NCBI GenBank assembly: GCA_959018755.1
Contig: CAUEMA010000002.1
Location: 1-64,000 of the forward strand
Source of the DNA: an uncultured Collinsella sp.
GTDB taxonomy: Bacteria > Actinomycetota > Coriobacteriia > Coriobacteriales > Coriobacteriaceae
Direction of reading: 5' to 3'
Length of the DNA: 64,000 bases
This document shows, one piece after another, positions 47,826 to 56,372 of the stretch (positions within the stretch are counted from its first letter, which is position 1; each line of letters starts with the position of its first letter). Both the position numbers and the translations under genes were made by a program. The notes beneath the pieces are model-generated. The model was given only the letters and a program-made list of their open reading frames with translations, did not search any database and was not told the origin of the DNA.

Positions 47826-48533
47826 ATGGCTAAGCATGGTAAGAGCTATAACGCCGCTGCCGAGAAGATCGACCGCGCCACGCTCTACACCCCCCTTCAG
47901 GCTGCCAAGCTCATCAAGGAGCTCGACACCGCCAAGTTCGACGAGACCGTCGAGGCCCACTTCCGTCTGGGCATCGATACTCGTAAGGCTGACCAGAACA
48001 TCCGTGGTTCCATCTCCCTGCCCCACGGCACCGGCAAGACCGTTCGTGTTGCCGTCTTCGCCGAGGGCGAGAAGGCCCGCGAGGCTGAGGCTGCCGGCGC
48101 CGACATCATTGGTTCCGACGAGCTCGTCGCCCAGATTCAGAAGGGCGAGATCAACTTCGACGCCGCTATCGCTACGCCGAACATGATGGCCAAGGTTGGC
48201 CGCATCGGTAAGATCCTTGGTCCCCGTGGCCTCATGCCGAACCCCAAGCTCGGCACCGTGACCATGGACGTTGCCAAGATGGTCTCCGAGCTCAAGGCTG
48301 GCCGCGTTGAGTACCGCGCCGACCGCTACGGCATCTGCCACGTGCCCCTGGGCAAGAAGTCCTTCTCTGAGCAGCAGCTCGTTGAGAACTACGCTGCCCT
48401 GTACACCGAGATCCTGCGCGTCAAGCCCTCTTCTGCTAAGGGCAAGTACGTCAAGTCCATCTCCGTGTCTTCCACCATGGGCCCTGGCGTCAAGGTCGAT
48501 CCCGCTGTCCAGCGTGACTTCCTGGCTGAGTAA
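47826..48533 (+). CDS. rplA: 50S ribosomal protein L1
   Basis: L1 (235 residues) binds the ribosomal L1 stalk and usually represses its own operon. Motifs are TVEAHFRLGIDTRKADQNIRGSISLPHGTGK, GRIGKILGPRGLMPNPKLGTV and SISVSSTMGPGVKVD. AGGAGG lies 8 bp before ATG 47826. Unlike most bacteria, rplJ and rplL do not follow. A terminator and an opposite-strand gene come next. Confidence 0.97.
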   Translation: MAKHGKSYNAAAEKIDRATLYTPLQAAKLIKELDTAKFDETVEAHFRLGIDTRKADQNIRGSISLPHGTGKTVRVAVFAEGEKAREAEAAGADIIGSDELVAQIQKGEINFDAAIATPNMMAKVGRIGKILGPRGLMPNPKLGTVTMDVAKMVSELKAGRVEYRADRYGICHVPLGKKSFSEQQLVENYAALYTEILRVKPSSAKGKYVKSISVSSTMGPGVKVDPAVQRDFLAE

Positions 48534-48569
48534 CTGCTAGTTACTGCCTGATCAAAGCAAGCATTGCTA

Positions 48570-48608
48570 AAGAAACCCGGTTCTGCCCCGTGCAGGACCG
48601 GGTTTCTT
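48570..48608 (+). terminator. Terminator of rplA
   Basis: AAGAAACCCGGT (48570-48581) pairs with ACCGGGTTTCTT (48597-48608), with inner CTGC/GCAG pairing. Confidence 0.88.
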
Positions 48609-48619
48609 GCTATCTCGGG

Positions 48620-48657
48620 CCAAAAACACCTCAAAGGGGTCAGCGTCCCCTTTGAGG
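48620..48657 (-). terminator. Terminator of the phosphoesterase operon
   Basis: CCTCAAAGGGG (48629-48639) pairs perfectly with CCCCTTTGAGG (48647-48657). On the minus strand TGTTTTTGG follows. It stands 4 bp after the phosphoesterase gene. Confidence 0.85.
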
Positions 48658-48660
48658 CGG

Positions 48661-49371
48661 TTACCAGGGTGTTCTGGCTGTTGAGGACTCGATAGCATCG
48701 TGGCGTTTGAGCTCGCGGCGCATGGTTTGCGAGTTGAGCCAGGCTGCCTGCCAGCCACGGATGGGGTAGCGCGTCTGGTCGAGCTCAAACTGCGTATAGC
48801 CGCAGGCGTTGATGATCGTCGTTCCACACACATGCTGCCGCTCGCGCTGAAAATCGTAACCGTAGCTTTGGTGTACATGCCCATGCACCATGTAGTCGGC
48901 TCCCCAGGACTCAAGCGCCGTGTTAAAGCACTCAAACCCTCGATGCGGTAGATCGTCCAGATCACCCATACCTGCGGCGGGCGCATGGGTAAGCAGAATG
49001 TCGCACCCGCCGACCATCCTAACCTTACGCGACAGCTTACGCATACGCTTGGACATCTCGCGTTCGGTGTACATGTTGGCGCCGTCGCGATAACGCATGG
49101 ACCCGCCAAGGCCCGCAATGCGAATCCCTCGGTACGTGTACACGCTGTCTTCTACGCAGATACATCCGCCCGGTGCATGACGCGCGTAGCGGTCATCGTG
49201 GTTGCCACGCACGTAGAGGAGCGGCTTGTTGATGACGGTGACCAAAAACTCAAGATAGTCCGGGTCCAGATCGCCGGCGGACAAAATCAGGTCGACTCCC
49301 TCAAAGCGTTCCTTGCGAAAGCACTCCCAAAGGCATCGTTCTTCGGTATCGGCTATGGCAAGGATTTTCAT
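48661..49371 (-). CDS. Calcineurin-like metallophosphoesterase
   Basis: The 236-residue protein shows the metal-binding motifs of the family: ILAIADTEE, LILSAGDLDPDYL, LYVRGNHDD, ILLTHAPAAG and MVHGHVHQSYG. The first motif has ADTEE where DxH is usual, so one metal ligand (the His) differs. The substrate is unknown. It overlaps the upstream BMP-fusion gene by four bases (ATGA), so the two are translationally coupled and probably work together. Confidence 0.85.
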   Translation of the reverse strand: MKILAIADTEERCLWECFRKERFEGVDLILSAGDLDPDYLEFLVTVINKPLLYVRGNHDDRYARHAPGGCICVEDSVYTYRGIRIAGLGGSMRYRDGANMYTEREMSKRMRKLSRKVRMVGGCDILLTHAPAAGMGDLDDLPHRGFECFNTALESWGADYMVHGHVHQSYGYDFQRERQHVCGTTIINACGYTQFELDQTRYPIRGWQAAWLNSQTMRRELKRHDAIESSTARTPW

Positions 49372-51284
49372 AGGGCAGGGACTTTCGGCTTATCGTCGAG
49401 CTGCGGAATGGTGCCTACCACGTTGTCCGCCAGCCAATTCATCTCGACAATCTGCGTGCTCGGCAGCGGAGGGAAGCCTTCGATCTGTACCACGCCGTTC
49501 TGGCTGTGGAGCTCGCCGCCAAAGGGGTTGATGGATCCCTCAACAATGCCATTGCGGAGGAGCTGAACAAGCTTGCGCGTCTGATAAGGCAGGCCCGGAG
49601 CGTAGCGAATGTCGATAACGCCTGAGCTCATGCCGTACCAGTAGTTGACGGCGCGCACTTGGCTGTCGTCGCTGGTCTCATCCCAGGTGCCATGCAGCAG
49701 GCTTCGTACGATAAGTTCGTAGTAGCGCCCCCAGTTCCAGACGGGCATGGCGATGCCGGTAACCTTGCCATCGACCAAGCGGTGAAGCCCGTAGGCAGTG
49801 GGATCTTCCAGCGACTTTGACATGTCAGTGCCGGTCATGACGCTTACGCCTTCGCGGCACATGGCTTCGGCAAGACCGCCGGCGGGCACATCGCCCCAGG
49901 TGAGGATGACCTGCGCGCGGGGGTCGAGCAGCGAGGCGCCAATCGCAAAGGCATTGATCTCGCTGAGTGCGCCCGAGGCGAAGACCGACGCGTGGTAACC
50001 GATGCGGTGGTTGTCCGCCATGCTGGCGGCAAGGGCGCCCAGGAGAAACTTGGCCTCGTACATCTTGCCAAAGTACGAACGGACGCTTTGATGGGGAAGG
50101 CCGATAGAGCAGTTGAGGAACCGAACCAGGGGATACTCAACGGCAGCCCTGAGCGTGTATTCCATCAGGCGGTGCGAGGTCGAGAAGATGACGTTTGCTC
50201 CATGTTTGACGGCCGTTTCCACGGCGGCGTAGAACACATCCGGATCGTGACAGTCCTCGAACGCCTCGGTGCGCACGATACCGCCAAAATGCTCATCGAG
50301 ATACTGACGCCCTTGGTCGTGCAGGCTGTCCCAGCTCGACGTCGCACAGGGGAACTCATGGATAAAGGCGATACGCAGGGGGTTGGCCGCCGAATAGACA
50401 GTCTTGCCCATAAAGAAGTTGAGCACGCCGGAGGTGGACTTGGCGGGCGACTCCTCCTCATCGACGCTCGGCGCTTCGACAAGATCGACCTTGTCCTCGT
50501 CATTTTTGCCGGCAATGACCAGCTCGCGCCAAATTTTGCACAGGCGGTTTACGACGATATCCGTCGGCGTATCCAGCAGGCGGTCCTGGTTGTACACATT
50601 GAGGTACACGAGCATGGCGTCGGCAGGCGTAATGTCCAGGTGGTCGCCGCCTGCGCGAAGGTAGGCGCGCTTAAAGAGCAGGAAGGTGTGGCGCAGGTAG
50701 TCGACCTTTTTCTGCGGCCATTTTTCGATAAGGTTCTGACCGAGCATCTTCGCGAGCGTTTCGTAGCTTCCCTCACGCGAGAACTCGATCTCGTATAGGG
50801 GGCAGACGCGCCAAAACGCGCAGAACTCGCCGTACAGGCGGCTTTCGACGGAATCCCATGTGCCGGGGTAGAGACGGGTGACCTTGGCCGAAACCGTCGG
50901 GGTGTCTAGGAATTTGAGGACACTGACGCGTTTGTTGCCTTCTTGGACATAGAACCGATGCATGAACTCGGTGACGATGACGGGGTCGCGATAGCCCTCG
51001 GTCACCTGGATGTCGTAGAGGTTGGACCACTTGCGGGCGAACTCGGTGCTAAACGGAAGCAGGGGCATAAAGTTACACGAAAAGGCGGACTGACGGCCCT
51101 TGGTGACCGTGCCGACGACCATTTCGAGCGGAATATCCCGCAGGCCGACATTCTCTCGCTGACCTAAGGGGAGCTGAGCAACCAAGCTATCGAGGTCCGT
51201 AAGGTATGGATGCTCGCTTTGGCTGATAGCGCGACGGCGTCCCTGCTCGCCGCGCTTGCGTGCTTGACGATAAGCCTCTTCCAT
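49368..51284 (-). CDS. Cytosolic ParB-like / BMP-family binding-protein fusion
   Basis: The 638-residue protein has no signal peptide. Residues about 40-140 resemble a ParB/sulfiredoxin-type fold (IPLEMVVGTVTKGRQ, DPVIVTEFMHRFYVQEGNKRVSVLKFL). A helical middle follows to about 290. The rest is a BMP/PnrA-type substrate-binding domain (LRIAFIHEFPCATSSWDSLHDQGRQYL, NVIFSTSHRLMEYTLRAAVEYPLVRFLNCSIG, YEAKFLLGALAASMADNHRIGY), normally an extracellular nucleoside lipoprotein. Here it must act in the cytosol, perhaps as a nucleoside sensor. It is cotranslated with the downstream phosphoesterase. GGGAG precedes ATG 51284. Confidence 0.75.
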   Translation of the reverse strand: MEEAYRQARKRGEQGRRRAISQSEHPYLTDLDSLVAQLPLGQRENVGLRDIPLEMVVGTVTKGRQSAFSCNFMPLLPFSTEFARKWSNLYDIQVTEGYRDPVIVTEFMHRFYVQEGNKRVSVLKFLDTPTVSAKVTRLYPGTWDSVESRLYGEFCAFWRVCPLYEIEFSREGSYETLAKMLGQNLIEKWPQKKVDYLRHTFLLFKRAYLRAGGDHLDITPADAMLVYLNVYNQDRLLDTPTDIVVNRLCKIWRELVIAGKNDEDKVDLVEAPSVDEEESPAKSTSGVLNFFMGKTVYSAANPLRIAFIHEFPCATSSWDSLHDQGRQYLDEHFGGIVRTEAFEDCHDPDVFYAAVETAVKHGANVIFSTSHRLMEYTLRAAVEYPLVRFLNCSIGLPHQSVRSYFGKMYEAKFLLGALAASMADNHRIGYHASVFASGALSEINAFAIGASLLDPRAQVILTWGDVPAGGLAEAMCREGVSVMTGTDMSKSLEDPTAYGLHRLVDGKVTGIAMPVWNWGRYYELIVRSLLHGTWDETSDDSQVRAVNYWYGMSSGVIDIRYAPGLPYQTRKLVQLLRNGIVEGSINPFGGELHSQNGVVQIEGFPPLPSTQIVEMNWLADNVVGTIPQLDDKPKVPAL

Positions 51285-51340
51285 GGTGTCTACTCCCTTA
51301 GTCGTTTAAACAACGATATAAACCATGGTACCACGAATGA

Positions 51341-51379
51341 AAACCACTACAAAGATGCCTGTCCCCTTTGCGGTGGTTT
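51341..51379 (-). repeat. GGGACAGG-type hairpin at the mscS stop codon
   Basis: AAACCAC (51341-51347) pairs with GTGGTTT (51373-51379) and CAAAG (51350-51354) with CTTTG (51366-51370). The minus-strand loop contains GGGGACAGG. It starts at the mscS stop codon, like the elements at 10831 and 54419. Confidence 0.75.
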
Positions 51380-52145
51380 AGGCGATGATAGGGGCGATGG
51401 CGCGGATGCAGGCGTCGGCTGCCGTGAAAGTAGTGCTGTCGTCGCTGACGATAAAAATGATCTTTCCCTTGATGCCAAAGTCGCCGATTTCGCTAAAGAG
51501 CACGTAGGGCTCCTTGTCAAAGCCCGAGATGGGAAGCACGGCGGCCTTGGTGGCGTCGGTGAGCTCATCTGCCAGCGCGTCCAGTGAAGCCCACTTGGAC
51601 GTGTCCTTGACCGCAACGGGCACGGCCACGCGCCCAAAGGGCATCAAATGCACGAGTGTGTTCTTGGAAATGTTGGAGTTGGGGACGATGATGGTCTGTC
51701 CACAGGCATCCTCAATCGTTGTATGGCGCCAAGTGATGTCTTGGACCACGCCGGATACGCCGCCGACCTCGATATTGTCGCCGGGTTTGATGATGCCCAT
51801 AAACGTCACCTGCATGCCGCCGATAAGGTTTGACAGCGTGTCCTGAAAGCCGAGCGAGATGGCGATGCCGCCGACGCCAAGAGCGGCGACGAGCGCGTTT
51901 GCGTTAATGCCAAAGCAGTTGTCGAGGATAAAGCTGCCGCCAATCATCCAGATGACGGCGCGCGCGATGTTGATGAAGATACTCGATGCCGGAAGCGGGT
52001 TATCGTCTCGGTTAAGCAGATGGTTCAGGGTCTTGGATACGACCTTGGCGGCGACGGCGGTGCCTATCGCCAAGATGACGGCCCAGATGATGTTGTGGAC
52101 CCACCGTTGCTCAAAGAAATGAAGAATCGGCTCAAACAATTCCAT
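51378..52145 (-). CDS. Small-conductance mechanosensitive channel (MscS family)
   Basis: The 255-residue protein has three membrane helices. The pore-lining third helix is followed by FQDTLSNLIGGMQV and the MscS beta domain (IKPGDNIEVGGVSGVVQDITWRHTTIEDACGQTIIVPNSNI). A C-terminal alpha-beta domain follows. It releases solutes on osmotic downshock. ATG 52145 (MELFEPILHF) has GGAGG upstream. Confidence 0.92.
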   Translation of the reverse strand: MELFEPILHFFEQRWVHNIIWAVILAIGTAVAAKVVSKTLNHLLNRDDNPLPASSIFINIARAVIWMIGGSFILDNCFGINANALVAALGVGGIAISLGFQDTLSNLIGGMQVTFMGIIKPGDNIEVGGVSGVVQDITWRHTTIEDACGQTIIVPNSNISKNTLVHLMPFGRVAVPVAVKDTSKWASLDALADELTDATKAAVLPISGFDKEPYVLFSEIGDFGIKGKIIFIVSDDSTTFTAADACIRAIAPIIA

Positions 52146-52190
52146 GTAGGGAAAACCTCCTAATGATCGTCCAACCATGATACCCACCAA

Positions 52191-52222
52191 GAAGCCCGTC
52201 CGATCAAATTCGGACGGGCTTC
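52191..52222 (-). terminator. Terminator of the 5'-nucleotidase gene
   Basis: GAAGCCCGTCCGA (52191-52203) pairs perfectly with TCGGACGGGCTTC (52210-52222). No long T-tract follows on the minus strand, but the 13-bp stem is strong. Confidence 0.7.
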
Positions 52223-52274
52223 TGTGCTCGATATAAAGTTTACGCGGTAGGGCTGCAAGGCCCGGCGGTGTAGC

Positions 52275-54299
52275 TTAGCGTCGACGCTTCCAGATAATGC
52301 CGAGCATGATGACGATGATGCCGCCGATAAGGCACGCGCCAACTACTGCCAGCGTGCGGTCTCCCGTTGCGGCGAGCTTACCGGTCGTCTTCTTGGTGAT
52401 GACCTTCGTGGTCGCCGTGTCCGTCTTAGGCGAGGGCTTAGGCGTCGGGGCCGGTGTGGGCGTGTGGTCCACGGCAGCGGAGCCAAAGTTGATGGTGCCG
52501 GCGAGCCCGGCCATCTTGCTCTCCCAGCCGGTCTGCCCAATCAGCGCCCTCAGCGCCGCCTCGCACGTGCCCCACTCGGTGTACTTGGTGGCGTTTGCGA
52601 AGGTGGGGAAGTCGGTCGTGTTGGTGATGATGTAGTTGTTGGTTGCGACGGTATAGGTCTTGGCGGGGTCGAGCGTGCTGCCGTCCTTGGTGAGTGTGGC
52701 ACTCACAATGCGCTTGCCTTCGGGCTGCGTCCAATCAATCGTCACATTGATGCCGCCAAAGGAGAGAACGCTGCCAGAGTCATCGCGCCACTTGTACTTG
52801 TCTTGCGCCTCCTGCTCGGTATGGCCGGCTGCCACGTAGGCTTGCTGAAGCTCGTAGCTGTGATTGCACTCGTCGCTGATCTGCAGCGAGTGCTCGAGCG
52901 CTGCCAAGAAGTCCGCGCCGGTCATGGTCCAGGTCTCCACGGTGTTGCCGTAGGGCGAGATGGCGATGACGTTGCCGGCGGTCACGTTGCCCGCCGCGAT
53001 GCCGCCGCGGATGCCGCCAGCGTTTTCGATAGCGAAGTCCGCGCCCGTCAGGGCAAGATAGGAGCCGCAAATCACGTGGCCGATGGTCTGGACCTTGGTG
53101 GTGTCGCCCTCCTTGCTGGGGCGGAAATCAGTGGTGCGCACCATTTCCCAACCATGCGTGCCTGCGGCGTCCTCGCCGTAGAAATAGTTGGTGGTGGATG
53201 TGCCGAGCACCTTGTTCGATTCGTTTTCAAAGTCCTCGTCGAGCGGCTTGATCTTGTTGCGGACGGCTTCAAGGCGGCTTTGGTAGACGGAGCCCTTGTC
53301 GGGGTCTGCCAAAAGGTCGTTGACGTTCTTGGCGGTGTAGAGCTTCTCGTCGCTGCCGTCTGCAGGGACCGTGACCGTGTCATCGTCGGTCGACTTGGTG
53401 CCATTGGTGTCGTACTTGTACGGAATGGAAAGCAGCCCCACCTCGGCAAAGGCGCTGCCTGCCTCGACAACGTGGATCGTCTTGCCGTCGGCTCCCGTCA
53501 CCTTCTCGTTAAGGTTGATGTGCTCGTGGCCTGCGATAAGGGCATCGACGCCACGGAGTCGCGTGGCAAAGGTCTTGGCGTCGAGCGTGTGCGCGATACA
53601 CACAACAACATCGCAGCCCTCCTTGCGCAGCTGCTCTGCCTCGGTATTGATGGCGTTCGTGGCACTCGAGAACGACGTGCCTGCGACCAGGTCCGCGCGC
53701 AGCGAGGATCCCAGCGACTCATCCATGGCACCCACGACGCCGACCTTGATTTTGTAGTCGAATGTGGAGTGATCCTCGCTATCCTCCCAGGTGCGATCGA
53801 GCGTCTTCGTGATGCTCGAGCTCCATACGCCGCTCGTAGACTTCGCGTTCGCGCAGAGCATGGCGAAGGGCGTGCCGGTGGTGCTGTAGCCGGTCATGGT
53901 GCGGAGTTTGTCCGCGCCGTAGCTCCAGTCGTGGTTGCCTGGCGTGGTCGCGTCGTAGCCGTCGGCGTAGAAGGTGTCCATGAGCTCGGCGATGCTCTTG
54001 CCCTCGCTCATGGTGGCAAAGGACTGCCCGTGGAAGGTGTCGCCCGCATCGAGCAAAAGATCGGGGGCGCTGCTTTGGGCGCTATAGAGAACCGCCAGTC
54101 CGTCGAAGCCCACCGTGCCGGTGCCCTTGCTTTCGTTGTAGCTGTACTTGTAGCTGCCGTGGATGTCGTTGGTGTGCATGACGGCCACGGAGCCGTCAAT
54201 AGCGGCGGGCAGGTTCCCTGCGAAAGCGAGGCTTGGGATGCCTGCGAGCGCGCCGGCAAACAACGCGGCGGTCAACGCAAGGCGGGGGAGTCTTTTCAT
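52275..54299 (-). CDS. Secreted 5'-nucleotidase/UshA-type phosphohydrolase with sortase-like anchor
   Basis: The 674-residue protein begins with a Sec signal peptide (MKRLPRLALTAALFAGALAG, then SLAFAG). The metallophosphoesterase domain carries VMHTNDIHGS, LLLDAGDTFHGQ, TPGNHDWSYG and IAGHEHINL. A 5-nucleotidase C domain follows with NAGGIRGGI near residue 430 and SPYGNTVETWTMTGADF. The C-terminus is a Pro/Thr/Lys linker, LAATGDRT (an LPxTG-like sortase signal near 643), a membrane helix and KRRR. It should degrade nucleotides at the cell wall. Purine nucleoside release would suit the neighbouring transport genes, but that link is inference. Confidence 0.88.
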   Translation of the reverse strand: MKRLPRLALTAALFAGALAGIPSLAFAGNLPAAIDGSVAVMHTNDIHGSYKYSYNESKGTGTVGFDGLAVLYSAQSSAPDLLLDAGDTFHGQSFATMSEGKSIAELMDTFYADGYDATTPGNHDWSYGADKLRTMTGYSTTGTPFAMLCANAKSTSGVWSSSITKTLDRTWEDSEDHSTFDYKIKVGVVGAMDESLGSSLRADLVAGTSFSSATNAINTEAEQLRKEGCDVVVCIAHTLDAKTFATRLRGVDALIAGHEHINLNEKVTGADGKTIHVVEAGSAFAEVGLLSIPYKYDTNGTKSTDDDTVTVPADGSDEKLYTAKNVNDLLADPDKGSVYQSRLEAVRNKIKPLDEDFENESNKVLGTSTTNYFYGEDAAGTHGWEMVRTTDFRPSKEGDTTKVQTIGHVICGSYLALTGADFAIENAGGIRGGIAAGNVTAGNVIAISPYGNTVETWTMTGADFLAALEHSLQISDECNHSYELQQAYVAAGHTEQEAQDKYKWRDDSGSVLSFGGINVTIDWTQPEGKRIVSATLTKDGSTLDPAKTYTVATNNYIITNTTDFPTFANATKYTEWGTCEAALRALIGQTGWESKMAGLAGTINFGSAAVDHTPTPAPTPKPSPKTDTATTKVITKKTTGKLAATGDRTLAVVGACLIGGIIVIMLGIIWKRRR

Positions 54300-54363
54300 G
54301 GCAGCTTCCTTAGTCCTTAGCCAGAATGTCTGGTTGGATATCGGATTATCGACATAATATGCG

Positions 54364-54403
54364 AAAACCGCCGCAAGGGCGTCTGTTCCTTAGCGGCGGT
54401 TTT
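54364..54403 (-). terminator. Terminator after the ABC transporter operon
   Basis: AAAACCGCCGC (54364-54374) pairs perfectly with GCGGCGGTTTT (54393-54403). The symmetric A/T flanks let it work in either direction. Confidence 0.85.
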
Positions 54404-54418
54404 GACGTTTGTGCAGAT

Positions 54419-54459
54419 AAAACCTACCAAAATAAACCTGTCCCTTTTTGGCAGGTTTT
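54419..54459 (-). repeat. GGGACAGG-type hairpin at the ABC ATPase stop codon
   Basis: AAAACCTACCAAAA (54419-54432) pairs with TTTTGGCAGGTTTT (54446-54459). On the minus strand it is almost identical over about 40 bases to the element after rph at 10831, including the loop GGGACAGGTTT. It touches the ATPase stop codon and ends in TTTTAT. Confidence 0.85.
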
Positions 54460-55252
54460 AGCTCAGCAGCATGCGGTCGTTGGCGAGCTCGCCGCCCGAG
54501 ACCTCCTCGAACTTCTGCAGCAGGTCGGCTACGGTGAGCGACTTCTTCTCATCGCCTGCCACGTCGTAGATCACGTGGCCTTCGTGCATCATGATCAGAC
54601 GGTTGCCCAGACGGATGGCGTCATTCATGTTGTGCGTGACCATGAGCGTGGTCAGGTGGTTCTCGTCGACGATCTCCTCGGTCAGGTTAAGCACCTTAGA
54701 GGCCGTCTTGGGGTCGAGGGCCGCGGTGTGCTCGTCGAGCAGCAGCAGGCGCGGCCTGGTGAGCGTGGCCATCAGCAGGGTGAGTGCCTGGCGCTGGCCA
54801 CCCGAGAGCAGACCGACCTTGGCGTTGAGACGCGTGTCCAGACCAAGGTCCAGGCGCTTGAGCAACTCAACGTACTCATCTTTCTCGGCCTTGGTGACGC
54901 CCCACGAAAGGCCGCGACGCTGGCCGCGACGCTTGGCGAGGGCCAAGTTCTCGGCAATCTGCATGTCGGCAGCGGTACCGCGCATGGGGTCCTGAAACAC
55001 GCGGCCCAGGTACTTGGCGCGCTGCGACTCGCTCAGGCGCGAGATGTCGGTGCCGTCGAGCTCAATAACGCCCGAATCGAGCGGGTACACGCCGGCGATC
55101 ATGTTGAGCAGCGTGGACTTGCCGGCGCCGTTGCCGCCGATCACGGTTACAAAGTCGCCGTCATTCAGGGTGAGGTCGACGCCGGTGAGCGCGCGCTTCT
55201 CGGTGACGGTGCCCTTGTTAAAGGTCTTCTTGACATGCGAGAGCTTAAGCAT
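54458..55252 (-). CDS. ABC transporter ATP-binding protein (COG1101 type)
   Basis: The 264-residue ATPase has Walker A GGNGAGKST near residue 40, the Q-loop FQDPMRGTAADM, signature LSGGQRQALTLLMA, Walker B RLLLLDEHTAALD and an H-loop in MVTHNMNDA. The type with HTAALDPKTA is the partner of COG4120 permeases and COG2984 binding proteins, whose known members import tryptophan or related small molecules. The ATG at 55252 overlaps the permease end. A GGGACAGG-type hairpin begins at its stop. Confidence 0.9.
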   Translation of the reverse strand: MLKLSHVKKTFNKGTVTEKRALTGVDLTLNDGDFVTVIGGNGAGKSTLLNMIAGVYPLDSGVIELDGTDISRLSESQRAKYLGRVFQDPMRGTAADMQIAENLALAKRRGQRRGLSWGVTKAEKDEYVELLKRLDLGLDTRLNAKVGLLSGGQRQALTLLMATLTRPRLLLLDEHTAALDPKTASKVLNLTEEIVDENHLTTLMVTHNMNDAIRLGNRLIMMHEGHVIYDVAGDEKKSLTVADLLQKFEEVSGGELANDRMLLS

Positions 55253-56168
55253 CTGCCTCATCCCCCTTCGTGTAGGAGCTGCGGAGCTTATAGCGCTCCC
55301 AAACCACGGGCACGCACAGGGCCACAGCGACAATCACGGCGGAGAGCAGCTTCATGTCGTTGGCGTCCATGCCCAACTGCAGAACGATGGCGCGGATAAG
55401 GAAGTACACCACGGAGCCAAAGACGGCGGAGGCAAGACGGACGCTAAACTGCGTGAGGCCGCCGGGCAGCAGACGGCCGAGCACCTCGCCGATAACAATG
55501 GCGGCAAGACCGATAACGATGGCACCGGTGCCCATACCAATGTCGGCATACTTTTGGCTCTGGCAGATGAGCGCGCCCGAAAGGCCGATGAGGGCGTTGG
55601 AGAGCACGAGGGCGATCATCTTGGTGGAGTTGGTGTTGACGCCCAGGGCGCGGATCATGTACTCGTTGTTGCCGGTGGCTCGCAGCGCCGAGCCGATCTC
55701 GGTGCCAAAGAACCAATACAGGATGGCAACGATAGCCACGGCGAGCAGGATGCCCAAGATGATGGCAACGGTGGACTGCGGCAGACCGGTCATATTGCTG
55801 ACGGCCGAGAACACGGTGCCCTTGGCAAGAATTGGCGTATTGGACTTGCCCATGATGCGCAGGTTGATGGACCACAGGCTGATCTGGGTGAGGATTCCGG
55901 CGAGGATCGCGGGAATCTCGAAGACGGTGGTCAAAATGCCCGTGACGGCACCCGCGATGGCGCCGGCGCACATACCGGCCAGCACGGCGAGCAGCGGGTC
56001 GACGTTGTTATTGACGATGAGCACAGCGCAGACGCAGCCGCCGAGGGCAAAGCTGCCGTCGCAGGTCATATCGGGGATGTCGAGCAGGCGGAACGTGATA
56101 AACACGCCAAGCACCATAATGCCCCAGAGGACGCCCTGCGAAACGGCGCCCTGCAATGCAATGAGCAT
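55245..56168 (-). CDS. ABC transporter permease (COG4120 type)
   Basis: The 307-residue protein has about eight membrane segments and resembles the branched-chain-type permeases of the COG4120 group. Marker blocks are FRLLDIPDMTCDGSFALGGCVCAVLI, ILAGILTQISLWSINLRIMGKSNTPIL, GSALRATGNNEYMIRALGVNTNSTKMIALVLSNALIGLSGALICQSQ. It overlaps the ATPase gene by 8 bp. The substrate is not evident. Confidence 0.88.
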   Translation of the reverse strand: MLIALQGAVSQGVLWGIMVLGVFITFRLLDIPDMTCDGSFALGGCVCAVLIVNNNVDPLLAVLAGMCAGAIAGAVTGILTTVFEIPAILAGILTQISLWSINLRIMGKSNTPILAKGTVFSAVSNMTGLPQSTVAIILGILLAVAIVAILYWFFGTEIGSALRATGNNEYMIRALGVNTNSTKMIALVLSNALIGLSGALICQSQKYADIGMGTGAIVIGLAAIVIGEVLGRLLPGGLTQFSVRLASAVFGSVVYFLIRAIVLQLGMDANDMKLLSAVIVAVALCVPVVWERYKLRSSYTKGDEADA

Positions 56169-56272
56169 GCTTCATACCTCCTAGGATAGGGTGGACACGT
56201 GATTCACCATAATAGCGGTAACAATGCATAGAAGAGCTGCGGACAGACGTTTTGTCTCATCCGTAACAAGCA

Positions 56273-56301
56273 GGGCGAACGCCGGTCTTTGGCGTTCGCC
56301 C
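56273..56301 (-). terminator. Hairpin between binding-protein and permease genes
   Basis: GGGCGAACGCC (56273-56283) pairs perfectly with GGCGTTCGCCC (56291-56301). It lies in the 204-bp gap inside the operon and may lower downstream expression relative to the binding protein. Confidence 0.7.
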
Positions 56302-56372
56302 CTGTGGCTCACATATTGAATAACACGGCAACGGCACGAGTGCGTGCCCTAGACGCGCTACCGCGCATGGCG

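Noticed and set aside
52464..54320. 618-codon open frame on the plus strand opposite the 5'-nucleotidase gene
   Set aside because: It is a GC-driven shadow frame. The minus-strand protein has a signal peptide, catalytic motifs and an anchor, while this frame has no known motif and no ribosome binding site.
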